Source of the DNA: Nematostella vectensis
Taxonomy: Eukaryota > Cnidaria > Anthozoa > Actiniaria > Edwardsiidae
Assembly (NCBI RefSeq): GCF_932526225.1
Contig: NC_064039.1
Location: 5,779,001 to 5,843,000 of the forward strand
DNA: 64,000 bases
Reading direction: 5' to 3'
Part shown: piece by piece, positions 1-21,400 of the stretch
Numbering within the stretch: position 1 is the first letter of the stretch
Layout of the letters: every line of letters starts with the position of its first letter
Notes under the pieces: model-generated
Databases searched by the model: none
Told to the model about the DNA's origin: nothing
What the model saw: only the letters and a program-made list of their open reading frames with translations
Translations under genes and position numbers: made by a program

Positions 1-9601
<9,601 letters not shown>

Positions 9602-9628
<27 letters not shown>

Positions 9629-10195
9629 ACGGAGACGATGATGACAGTGATTAGACGGAGACGATGATGACAGTGATTAGACGGAGACGATGAGGACAGT
9701 GATTAGTAAATAGACAGAAGCATCACCACGTGGAACAGGGAGACGGGTGGAATAGATAAGGTCGGCTGTGATGACGAAGGTAATGACGACGGCGATGATG
9801 ATGACGACAATGATGATAAATGAGACGAGGACGGTGATGATGATAACGACGACAGCGATGAGAGTGATTAGACGGAGACGACGATGAGAGTGACGAGTAA
9901 ATAGACAGAAGCATTACCTTCACGTGGAACAGGGAGATGGGTGGAATGGATAAGGTCGGGGATGATGATGATGACGAAGATAATGACGACGGCGATGATG
10001 ATGACGACAATGATGATAAATGAGACGAGGACGGTGATGATGATGATGACGAAAATGATGATGATGACGACAAAGATGATAAATGAGACGACGACGACAA
10101 TGATGATGAATGAGCCGACGTTGATAATGACCAGCATGTTAGTGATAATGGTAGTAGTTGTGTTTGTGATCAGCAAACACTGCTGTTGATGTATA
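9602..10195 (+). repeat. SNRNP200 3' UTR: tandem repeats copied from the coding end
   Basis: The stop region GTGATTAGACGGAGACGATG recurs every 26 bp (9621, 9647, 9673, then a last partial copy at 9699), so several copies of the stop codon follow each other. A larger unit of about 191 bp is then duplicated: AGTAAATAGACAGAAGCAT is at 9705 and 9896, each followed by a GTGGAACAGGGAGA block and a GAT/GAC-rich tract. The second half is mostly GATGATGAC repeats. The acidic codons of the Brr2 tail appear to have seeded this expansion into the 3' UTR. Confidence 0.85.
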
Positions 10196-10223
10196 TGAGT
10201 GTTATGTTAATGATGCATTATTT

Positions 10224-10229
10224 AATAAA
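10224..10229 (+). terminator. polyadenylation signal AATAAA (SNRNP200)
   Basis: First canonical AATAAA after the SNRNP200 stop, about 600 bp downstream and just past the repeat-rich 3' UTR. A second AATAAA follows at 10553-10558. Which is used is not visible from the sequence. Confidence 0.6.
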
Positions 10230-10559
10230 ATGCATGGTAAACCGATATCACCCATAGACTGGGAATCAAGGTAGAGCGGTTTCTTCGTAGCAAAAGAGAG
10301 ACACGGTTAAGACGGCTTGTAATATTAGATGGCGAGGATTAGATGCTGTATAGTCACTTATGTTTCGTGATAGAAAGGAAAAGTAAAGCGGTGTTACTAG
10401 ATAAGTGTTAGTATGCAGGAGACTGGATCTGGTAATGTTCTTATCGCTTTGTAAACCTGTCAAAATCCGCAGAACGATCAAAAGATGAATGCCACATTTT
10501 GTATATTGTAAATTGCATGTAACAATTCATCTGCCTGTTACTGTACGTTTGTAATAAAT

Positions 10560-13100
10560 TACTTCTCTTATACCATGTTACTGTCTTGTGCGCGTGCAAT
10601 ATCACAGTTATTATGTCAATCTTGATCCCAGAGCCCGCATATTTGTGGCCGTATGTCAAAGATTGTCGCTGGCAAGATTACTACTTAGTTTTCAAGATGC
10701 AAAATTAGAAGGTGCTGTTTTATTACGGCAACTAGATCCATCGGATGCTCGACTGCCATCTTGGATTTTAAACCAAAATCGTGGTCACATTGCATTGTTC
10801 CCGTGCGATTAAAAAAGCGCGCGCGCAAAATCTAAATACATACATCTATTTCAATTAAGGTTGTACCCGCGAATCGATATATCGTAACCCGCAGTAGTTC
10901 ACGGGCAACGTACAAACGGCTGAATCCAGGTCTCTGAGCGCCATGTGAACGTTTAGAGTTGCATAAACAATAATAAAGCTTTCTAAACCTGCGTTTGGTT
11001 TTATTTACGATTATTTTCTTGATACCCATGAAGCACCGCGGTTTCGACACATTCTCTGAGTGCAACCTTTTTCGTTTTACATGAGTAATGAAAGCCTACT
11101 ATCAATAGAGGAGTTAAAGATTTGTCAACAAATCTTTCTGTCAAATCCCCTGGGAGAATTATTGCTTTGAATAGTTAATCAGTGGTGAAGTGTCCCAAGC
11201 AAATGAGATGCGAGCATTCCAACAAAGCGAATGGGTTATCAGTGTGCGTGTAAACAATAATAGCCGGGCTGTATTTGACGCGATTTCACTTGAGCCTTAT
11301 TGGCATACGAAAAGGGAATCCATGGTTTAGACCCCCAATAACATGGCTTTCAGGAGTATTTATTAGCTTAACGCCACCTGCCGCCAATAGAATTCTGTTT
11401 GCGTTATAGTGAAAAGAGCCGCGCGCTAAACTATGCCATGCTTAACGGGAAATCGGAAAAAATACACCGAGTGCGAAAAGGAACTGACAATTGGAAAGCC
11501 TAAATATTCAACGTGATACTGGATGAAGAGAATTTTTCGCATTGACATACCTCACAAAAGACTATTGTAACCGGGGAACGCGAGTGAAAGAATAGGAATG
11601 TTAATGTTTGTGCGTAATTTAGGTATATTTGTGCGAAATGGGAATTTCGCTTGAGCGACTCACTTTTTCCTAATAATTCTACAAACCTCGACTAATAAAC
11701 AGCCAAGGTAAGTGTAAGATACAATAATATTAAAGCAAATAGTGTTAGAAGGAAATATCAAGTAGAACTGAACACATTTAGATCTGGGGAAATTTGCCGT
11801 TTATATCGTTTTATTTACTCTGGACTCATTCCACTTAAAACCAAATCTAAACCGGCTCGCCAGCAAGAAACATGGTTTGCGTAAGAATACGGCACGAAAA
11901 CACGTGAGAAGTTTTTCTTCGCCAAGTTTTATTTGATTCATATTCAACTTGTCTCATTATTTATTGTGCGACATTAGCGTTTTTATGCTCAGATACCAAC
12001 TGCGTGATAATCGGCCAAAAGGGATGTACATGGACCCTTGAGGCAACATTTAGAAGTGAATAAAATCTCAGGACCGGCTATTTATTTATTTTCTTTCTCT
12101 CGATAATCCCCGACATAGTATTCCATTTATCAAATTAAACCAATCTCAAGAAGATCTGTGCGCTTTGTGAGAGTTGCGACCAACTGGCTCTGCGGGAATG
12201 GTTCTCACCAATCTCGATTACATAGATGAGGATTTCTGACGAGGGTTTGAAAACTTCAAAGATTTTGAGATACCGACGAGTTATTCCTATAATTCATTGC
12301 GGAGTTTTCGACACATTTACAATACGACGAAACTCTAGATGTGCGACGGAAATATTGTTATATTAATGAAAAACATAAAGACGGGATAGAAGAAGGTTTA
12401 TAAGGTTTATAAGAGTATTATGAGACACACATATTGTGCCAGACTGCGTAAGCTTTTAGTTAAAATTTCGCATTTAATCCGTATTAGCCAAGAGACTAGT
12501 TTCTTCTGCATAATATGAGTCGAGAAAGTGTAAGGACTTTGTAAACTCTCCGTATTGGACCGGTTTGTAAACCTTTCCGTTCTATTTGTGAGATTATCAA
12601 CAGTGATTCACATAGTTCTAGAGCTCATATATGGTGTTTCGACCGCGAAAATGTCCGAGTTTCTTAAAAATACGACTGCTTTTGTTAAATGATTTATTGT
12701 TTTGACTGGCCGCCTCCAATAATCCATTTTCGTCGAATAACTTGAAATAAAATGTGAATAATATTGTTCTTTTTATATTTTAACAGCGTGCGGAAATGTA
12801 TGGCGCCATTTTCTCATTGATTTTATCTCAAATGAGGGTTAGAATTCCATCTGGTCGTAAACGTTTTGAAGTCCTTCTTTCCGCTTGAATCAAATCTAGT
12901 TGCGCTTGTTGGATAGTAGAATAGCGGTAGCCCAGGGTGCGATGTCTATCTCTTAGCGGTCCTTTGACAGTAAACACAGGTTTATAGAGTATGTTGGAGG
13001 ATTCCACAAATTTTAACTCCCCTAGCGCTTTGCCAGCTTACTTCAAAGGTCGCTTCTTATACTAGGACACAGGCGCAAACGTAGCATTTTCTTTCTGGTC
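10560..13100. other. intergenic region, no gene recognised
   Basis: About 2.5 kb between SNRNP200 and the KCNMB-like gene. Reading frames are short and dissimilar to known families. A GCGCGCGCGC dinucleotide run is at about 10818. The stretch may hold the promoter and a 5' non-coding exon of the KCNMB-like gene, because that gene's ATG follows an acceptor-like sequence directly. I could not define such an exon. Confidence 0.5.
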
Positions 13101-13124
13101 TGCAAGCTTAACATTTTTTCATTT

Positions 13125-13660
13125 TCTTGCGTTCGCGTACGACCGATTTTCATTTGTGTTGCATTCGCGTTTTGACCCATTTCATTTGTGTTGCGTTCGA
13201 CCGATTTTCATTTTTGTTGCGTTCGCGTCTGACTGATTTTCATTTGTGTAGTTTTCGTGTAAGACCGATTTTCATTTGTATTGCGTTCGCGTACGATCGA
13301 TTTTCATTCGTGTTGCTTTCTCCTACGACCGATTTTCATTTGTGTTGCGTTTGCTTTCGACCTATTTTTATTTGTGTTGCATTTGCGTACGACCGATTTT
13401 CATTTGTGTTGAGTTCGCGTCTGACCGATTTTCATTTGTGTAGCGTTCGCGTACGACTGATTTTCATTTGTGTTGCGTTCGCGTTTGACTGATTTCATTT
13501 GTATTGCTTTCGCCTACGACCGAATTTCATTTGTGTTGCGTCCGAGCACGACCGATTTTTGTGTTGCGTTCGACCGATTTTCATTTGAGTTGCGTTCGAG
13601 CACGACCGATTTTTGTGTTGCGTTCGACCGATTTTTATTTGTGTTATTATTTGTTTTAAA
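13125..13660. repeat. degenerate minisatellite, about 32-bp unit
   Basis: About 16 imperfect copies of GACCGATTTTCATTTGTGTT followed by GCGTTCGCGTAC. Units vary in length and sequence, and the last ones are shortened. The array ends about 65 bp upstream of the KCNMB-like start. Long reading frames across it are only a by-product of repetition. It does not contain a copy of the downstream exon edge, unlike the junction arrays. Confidence 0.85.
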
Positions 13661-13724
13661 AATAGAGTAGAAATAAACGAGCAGCCTAGAGCACTGCGTT
13701 ACTCATGTATTTTTTTTTTGTTAG

Positions 13725-14390
13725 ATGGAGCCGGTCTTCAGACAAAAGCAAGCGAACACGGCAGCCAAGGTAAAGCTTTGCGGACAAGTCCTTGCAGTGG
13801 GCTCTCTGTTCTCAGGCTTCGTGCTATTCGTATCAGTAGTCCTGCCAGTCCTTGAAGACTACGGCTATCAACCAACACAGTGTAACGTAACAGCGAGCCG
13901 AATACTCACGGACAAGGCTCATCGCCTGAGCTGTAAGTGTCCACACTCGGGCGATGTGACAAGATGCGTGATCTACTATCCCTGCTTGCAGGTTATAGCA
14001 AGTTACGGGACCGCAGCCGGCGCGAGTAAGGCCCTGGTAGTGCGGAATAGGAGAAGGGTCGGGGACAAGTGTTCTTTCATGGTGCGAGATTACGAATGCT
14101 TATCAGAAAAACACGTGTATTCGCAGCTCAAAGATTTCAAGGAGGGGTGGGGTGGGGAAGGGATGTCATACTCTTGTCACTTCAAGCCGGAGCGCTCGGA
14201 CTACGTGCTGCTCTCATGCCGGCATAGAATGCAGATGCACGTGGTTAATGTGACCGTATGGCCTTGTCTAGGGCTGGTCCTTGGAGTATTGGTAATAAGA
14301 CTACATGGAGCTATAGCCAAGGCGTGCTGCGAGAGGCGTAGAGGGAGGGGAAGGAGTGACGACTGGATACCCCTTACTAACGACATGTAG
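13725..14390 (+). CDS. two-pass membrane protein resembling BK channel beta subunits
   Basis: A 221-aa protein. A short cytoplasmic N-terminus leads into a first membrane helix at about 18-43, an extracellular loop at about 44-173, a second helix at about 174-194 and a basic C-terminus (CCERRRGRGR). The loop has cysteines at 53, 70, 72, 81, 87, 116, 125, 151 and 165. N-glycosylation motifs NVT are at 54 and 175. The order CxC...YYPCLQV...KCSF...C...YSCHF...DYVLLSC...NVTVWPCLGLVLGVLVI matches the KCNMB layout, where PCxQVY, KCSY, FTCYF and a W-P second helix are typical (known from family). Such subunits tune the gating of large-conductance Ca-activated K channels at the plasma membrane. Insect TipE-family proteins share the topology and are the main alternative. 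The coding region has no intron. TTTTTTTTGTTAG directly precedes ATG, suggesting a 5' UTR intron. Confidence 0.75.
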   Translation: MEPVFRQKQANTAAKVKLCGQVLAVGSLFSGFVLFVSVVLPVLEDYGYQPTQCNVTASRILTDKAHRLSCKCPHSGDVTRCVIYYPCLQVIASYGTAAGASKALVVRNRRRVGDKCSFMVRDYECLSEKHVYSQLKDFKEGWGGEGMSYSCHFKPERSDYVLLSCRHRMQMHVVNVTVWPCLGLVLGVLVIRLHGAIAKACCERRRGRGRSDDWIPLTNDM

Positions 14391-14948
14391 AAATACATGC
14401 TGTTATATCCTTCCCACACCTCTACTCGGGCCGAGCCCCGTGTCTTCCACCAAAAGGATTACATGGGGCTTCTATAGCCATTGCATGTTGCAAAAAATGG
14501 AGAGAAGGCGAAGTGAGAGCTGGTTGTCGCTTACTCCATACTAGCTGGGGTTTTTTCTGCCCAGACGACTGCATGATGATATAGCAAAGGCGTCCTTGCC
14601 AGAGAGTTATCACTCACTGAGATGTTGATACCTACAATCTAGAGACCGACTGATACTTGCATGGCATGTGCTTCGCATTTTGATCTTACGATTGGCTACC
14701 ACGTGCAATTGACTTTTTCACTTCTCGACTTTTTTTTTGAATTTACAAAACAAACACAAGCGTCGTTTCCTCAAAGGAAACGATCAAAAATGCTGACGTG
14801 TGATTGGTCCGTTAGGGTGAATTCTCATTGGTTCACGGGCCTCGTGACTACACGACATTTTGATCATAAGGTGACGAATATCGTGGAGTACATACCACGG
14901 AAAACTATATTGGAAATTTCTTAAATTCCGAGATAGCGAGCCAATAAA
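14391..14948 (+). terminator. 3' UTR of KCNMB-like gene with AATAAA at 14943-14948
   Basis: No reading frame of note follows the stop. CCAATAAAAGC at 14941 provides the first canonical poly(A) signal. The gene faces NCAPG tail to tail, with about 480 bp between this signal and the NCAPG stop. Confidence 0.5.
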
Positions 14949-15020
14949 AGCGCGCGTTATTCATCCATAGGCAGCCCGAGTTCTAGGTCTGTCTAATTAT
15001 ATAAAAAATACAAATACAAC

Positions 15021-15046
15021 ATCAATCAATCAATCAATCAATAAAT
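15021..15046. repeat. ATCA microsatellite
   Basis: Six tetranucleotide repeats of ATCA ending in ATAAATCC, between the two convergent genes. Confidence 0.85.
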
Positions 15047-15159
15047 CCTTATGAGTCCCACAGTGTTCTGGTTTCTCCATCCTATTTTTCTACAGAAGAT
15101 CGGGGGTGATTTGTAGTAGACTTATAGGCGTTTCAAATTATTGTATTTATAGTATTTCT

Positions 15160-15165
15160 TTTATT
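15160..15165 (-). terminator. candidate polyadenylation signal for NCAPG
   Basis: TTTATT on the plus strand reads AATAAA on the minus strand, about 265 bp beyond the NCAPG stop codon. Other candidates exist nearby, so the call rests on position. Confidence 0.4.
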
Positions 15166-15430
15166 ATTTGCATAGCTCACATAACAAAGAAGGTCGACAT
15201 CGCGCATGGGAACGGGAGCACCATGAAAAGCAGATGTGGTAAAACTAAGGCCGAGAAGACAAAGGGAAGAAACCCTCTCACAAATTCCAATTTTGTTTCC
15301 ACGCTCTACGACCTGGGGATTTGCACTGCACAGAATCTTGTTTTACATGATACTCAAAACCTGACACTCGCTATCTAGTGGATGTGCAGTAGATCGGGAA
15401 TCCCCCCCGTCCACACACAAAAACACTCTC

Positions 15431-18400
15431 CTAGAAGACTTCGTTCTCTTTGTCAGACGTAACGTCGCTGTCAGAGAGGTCTAATTTTGCTTTGATAGCG
15501 GACGTGTTGCGAGTGCGCCTGCAACAAAAACCATGCAACATGATTGGAAAAACACAGTCACCAACACATACAGCATCAGCATGCAAGGTGATTAAAAAAA
15601 ATCTTTACATACATTAAAACAAGCATACTGCGTCATTCACTCTCACAAAATCTTGCCATCAAAACACTCAACACAAGAATGCCACATGGTTAGGTGTCAC
15701 AATCTGTGGTTTGGATGTACCTATAGCCTGCGTAGCAAGCGTTTCTGTGGAGTTTCAAACAACAAAACCGAGCAATGAGAAGGCAACTCTAGCCCCATTT
15801 ATTGGGGGCCATACTCTTCGCTCGCTATTTATTATTCTTGCTGAAACTCCACAGAAACGCTTGCTACGCAGGCTAATGTACCCACCTAGTAGGGCGTGTT
15901 CGCCGTATTGATTTGCTGTCAGCGACACTAGAAAAAATGTGAGTCAGTGAGTATGTACAGAGCTAAACAAGCATATAAGAACATAGGAAATAGCAGCATA
16001 TAAGAACCATATAAGAACCGTGTTGATTTGCTGTCAGCGACACTGGAAAAAATGTGAGTCAGTGAGTATGTACAGAGCTAAACAAGCATATAAGAACATA
16101 GGAAATAGCAGCATATAAGAACCTAGAAAACAGCAAAACAAACCTTGGTTTACCTATTTCATAAGAATTTTATGAGGGTTTTTATCAGTATCGTACGAGG
16201 GTGTTTCTTATTGTAGTCGCATTTAGCCAAATCCTCTTCAACTGCTAGTCCATCCTCGGGGAGCCCGGGCGTCGCGGAGATCGGGCACACAGAGAGCGCG
16301 CGCGAAAGAATGAGGAGTAAAAGGACGTCTTTTCCCTCTCTGTCTTTCGTCTTCGCGTATACGTCCGCTTCCTGTCTCCCAATCGCCCTAGGTCCCAGAG
16401 GATGTGCTAGTCTTGAAGTAGTTTTTTTTTTTACCTTGCATCCTTTTTCTTGGAAGCACGGGTTTTTCTGGCCGTCGTTGTAGAGTTGGCTGCTTTTTCC
16501 TTGGGCATCGTAGAGGAAAGAGAATCTAAATCCAAAAATACTGTTACACACATGTACTAAATCTTTCGGTATAGACAGTTAAAATGTCAGCAGCCGCATA
16601 CCTTCATCTTCCACATTCAAGCTGCCCTCCTCCAAAACTGCCCTTGTATTATCTGAAGTCTTATCCTCCATCTCATGCTCGCTAGCTTCCTGGTCACCAC
16701 CAGCTGCCTGGTCACCATTACTTTCCTGGTCAATCCCAGGAACTTTGGCAATGTCACCTGTGACTGTATCACTGTTATCCTGACTGTCGGCAGTTTCCTG
16801 GCTGGCACCTTCATCTTGAGATTGCTCACTCACCGCTGACGCGGATACAGGCTCCTCCTGGCCTGCGGCAGCGTGCTCCATAAGGGCCAGGTTACGCTGG
16901 AACTTTTCCAGGAGCTTAAGAGAGGGTGTTTCCTCAATGGCCTGGGAAACATGCGATGAGTGAAATGAGAATGGAGTATCAGGATGCTGTATAAGGTCTT
17001 GCGAGTAGAGTCGAGTTTTGATCACCAGAGGAAGAGGGTATGATAATAGCGTGCAATCATGCTACCTTCCCTAACATATCAGTCTAAGAAGTCTGGGTTA
17101 TATAAGCCAGAGCTTTAAAAAAAATATGTGATCTAGAAATATCATTCCATCATCATTGTCATCACCATCATCATTGTCATCATCATCACCATCACCATCA
17201 CCATCACCATCACCATCACCATCACCATCACCATCACCATCACCATCACCATCACCATCACCATCATCATTATTATTACAAATCAGTGCTGCGCACCTCA
17301 GCCATCTGCTGGCACAGGACCTTCATGTCCGTGACGCTTGTCCGATCACAACCCCCGAGGTCTAAGGTGGTCAGGACCTTGCACAGGACTCGGACGCCGG
17401 GTGCCTCAGGGTCGGACAGAATCTCATTAGCTACCTTCAGAGCCAATGAGACATGGCTACATTGCTACAAATGAAATTATAACAGGTATAAGAACTTCAA
17501 AATAGCAAATTTAAAGAATACAGTAATATATCAATTTGAAATATAATACATATTATTTACATGTTAAGGGAATGGTCTGCAGAAAGGTAGTTGCTGCTGG
17601 ACAAGTTAAGGGAGTGCCTATGTAGGGCATACCTCTGTGGTGTCCTTGGAGCTGGTAGTGTTGCCCATCTTATTCAGGTGCTGGTTATTGGTCAACTCAA
17701 CCAGCAGCTCTGCCACATTGTTGCAATTGATGGTTGCCAGTGGTGACGACTCTGGTGCGCTAAACAGTGTGCGTAGAGTGGGAAGGAAGGACTCTTCTAC
17801 TAGCTCCTGGTTGGTTCTACGAGGGAGAGCACACATGGGTTACACTAAATATTTTAAATGATGTCACAACCAGCTCCTGGTTGGTTCTACGAGGGAGAGC
17901 ACTCATGGATTACACTAAATATTTTAAATGATGTCACAACCAGCTCCTGGTTGGTTCTACGAGGGAGAGCACACATGGGTTACACTAAATATTTTAAATG
18001 ATGCCACAACCAGCTTCCGGTTGATTCTACGAGGGAGAGCACTCATGGGTTACACTAAATATTTTAAATGATGTCACAACCAGCTCCTGGTTGGTTCTAC
18101 GAGGGAGAGCACTCATGGATTACACTAAATATTTTAAATGATGTCACAACCAGCTCCTGGTTGGTTCTACGAGGGAGAGCACACATGGGTTACACTAAAT
18201 ATTTTAAATGATGCCACAACCAGCTTCCGGTTGATTCTACGAGGGAGAGCACTCATGGGTTACACTAAAGATTTTAAATGATGTCACAACCAGCTCCTGG
18301 TTGGTTCTACGAGGGAGAGCACTCATGGATTACACTAAATATTTTAAATGATGCCACAACCAGCTCCTGGTTGGTTCTACGAGGGAGAACACTCATGGAT

Positions 18401-21400
18401 TACACTAAAGATTTTAAATGATGCCACAACCAGCTCCTGGTTGGTTCTACGAGGGAGAGCACTCATGGGTTACACTAAAGATTTTAAATGATGTCACAAC
18501 CAGCTCCTGGTTGGTTCTACGAGGGAGAGCACTCATGGATTACACTAAATATTTTAAATGATGCCACAACCAGCTCCTGGTTGGTTCTACGAGGAAGAGC
18601 ACTCATGGGTTACACTAAAGATTTTAAATGATGTCACAACCAGCTCCTGGTTGGTTCTACGAGGGAGAACACTCATGGATTACACTAAATATTTTAAATG
18701 ATGCCACAACCAGCTCCTGGTTGGTTCTACGAGGAAGAGCACTCCTGGATTACACTAAATATTTTAAATGATGCCACAACCAGCTCCTGGTTGGTTCTAC
18801 AAGGGAGAGCACTCATGGATTACACTAAAGATTTTAAATGATGCCACAACCAGCTCCTGGTTGGTTCTACGAGGGAGAACACTCATGGATTACACTAAAT
18901 ATTTTAAATGATGCCACAACCAGCTCCTGGTTGGTTCTACGAGGGAGAGCACTCATGGATTACACTAAAGATTTTAAATGATGCCACAACCAGCTCCTGG
19001 TTGGTTCTACGAGGGAGAGCACTCATGGATTACACTAAAGATTTTAAATGATGCCACAACCAGCTCCTGGTTGGTTCTACGAGGGAGAACACTCATGGAT
19101 TACACTAAAGATTTTAAATGATGCCACAACCAGCTCCTGGTTGGTTCTACGAGGGACAACACTCATGGATTACACTAAATATTTTAAATGATGCCACAAC
19201 CAGCTCCTGGTTGGTTCTACGAGGGAGAGCACTCATGGATTACACTAAAGATTTTAAATGATGTCACAACCAGCTCCTGGTTGGTTCTACGAGGGAGAAC
19301 ACTCATGGGTTACACTAAAGATTTTAAATGATGTCACAACCAGCTCCTGGTTGATTCTACGAGGGAGAACACTCATGGGTTACACTAAAGATTTTAAATG
19401 ATGTCACAACCAGCTCCTGGTTGGTTCTACGAGGGAGAGCACTCATGGATTACACTAAAGATTTTAAATGATGTCACAACCAGCTCCTGGTTGGTTCTAC
19501 GAGGGAGAACACTCATGGGTTACACTAAAGATTTTAAATGATGTCACAACCAGCTCCTGGTTGGTTCTACGAGGGAGAACACTCATGGGTTACACTAAAG
19601 ATTTTAAATGATGTCACAACCAGCTCCTGGTTGGTTCTACGAGGGAGAGCACTCATGGGTTACACTAAAGATTTTAAATGATGCCACAACCAGCTCCTGG
19701 TTGGTTCTACGAGGGAGAGCACTCATGGATTACACTAAAGATTTTAAATGATGTCACAACCAGCTCCTGGTTGGTTCTACAAGGGAGAACACTCATGGGT
19801 TACACTAAAGATTTTAAATGATGCCACAACCAGCTCCTGGTTGGTTCTACGAGGGAGAACACTCATGGGTTACACTAAAGATTTTAAATGATGCCACAAC
19901 CAGCTCCTGGTTGGTTCTACGAGGGAGAACACTCATGGATTACACTAAAGATTTTAAATGATGCCACAACCAGCTCCTGGTTGGTTCTACGAGGGAGAAC
20001 ACTCATGGATTACACTAAAGATTTTAAATGATGTTACAACCAGCTCCTGGTTGGTTCTACGAGGGAGAACACTCATGGGTTACACTAAAGATTTTAAATG
20101 ATGTCACAACCAGCTCCTGGTTGGTTCTACGAGGGAGAACACTCATGGGTTACACTAAAGATTTTAAATGATGCCACAACCAGCTCCTGGTTGGTTCTAC
20201 GAGGGAGAACACTCATGGGTTACACTAAAGATTTTAAATGATGTCACAACCAGCTCCTGGTTGGTTCTACGAGGGAGAGCACTCATGGATTACACTAAAG
20301 ATTTTAAATGATGCCACAACCAGCTCCTGGTTGGTTCTACGAGGGAGAACACTCATGGATTACACTAAAGATTTTAAATGATGTTACAACCAGCTCCTGG
20401 TTGGTTCTACGAGGGAGAGCACTCATGGATTACACTAAAGATTTTAAATGATGTTACAACCAGCTCCTGGTTGGTTCTACGAGGGAGAACACTCATGGAT
20501 TACACTAAAGATTTTAAATGATGCCACAACCAGCTCCTGGTTGGTTCTACGAGGGAGAACACTCATGGATTACACTAAATATTTTAAATGATGTTACAAC
20601 CAGCTCCTGGTTGGTTCTACGAGGGAGAGCACTCATGGATTACACTAAAGATTTTAAATGATGCCACAACCAGCTCCTGGTTGGTTCTACGAGGAAGAGC
20701 ACTCATGGATTACACTTAAGATTTTAAATGATGTTACAACCAGCTCCTGGTTGGTTCTACGAGGGAGAGCACACATGGATTACACTAAATATTTTAAATG
20801 ATGTCACAACCAGCTCCTGGTTGGTTCTACGAGGGAGAGCACTCATGGATTACACTAAAGATTTTAAATGATGCCACAACCAGCTCCTGGTTGGTTCTAC
20901 GAGGGAGAGCACTCATGGATTACACTAAAGATTTTAAATGATGCCACAACCAGCTCCTGGTTGGTTCTACGAGGGAGAGCACTCATGGATTACACTAAAT
21001 ATTTTAAATGATGTCACAACCAGCTCCTGGTTGGTTCTACGAGGGAGAACACTCATGGGTTACACTAAATATTTTAAATGATGTCACAACCAGCTCCTGG
21101 TTGGTTCTACGAGGGAGAGCACTCATGGATTACACTAAAGATTTTAAATGATGCCACAACCAGCTCCTGGTTGGTTCTACGAGGGAGAACACTCATGGAT
21201 TACACTAAATATTTTAAATGATGTCACAACCAGCTCCTGGTTGATTCTACGAGGGAGAGCACTCATGGATTACACTAAAGATTTTAAATGATGTCACAAC
21301 CAGCTCCTGGTTGGTTCTACGAGGGAGAGCACTCATGGATTACACTAAAGATTTTAAATGATGCCACAACCAGCTCCTGGTTGGTTCTACGAGGGAGAAC

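Noticed and set aside
9723..10189. Ser-, Met- or Ile-rich frames in the GAT/GAC region
   Set aside because: Low-complexity frames over 3' UTR repeats of SNRNP200; no initiator context, domain or splice link.
13127..13670. Phe/Cys-rich frames upstream of the KCNMB-like gene
   Set aside because: Produced by the 32-bp minisatellite; no conserved feature and no joining exon.
16159..16434. Alternative NCAPG C-terminus reading through from exon 16
   Set aside because: An acceptor-like TTCAAG gives an in-phase frame to TGA at 16159, but the sequence is unlike NCAPG. Exon 17 at 15431-15518 gives a better border and an acidic tail. It remains possible as a minor isoform.
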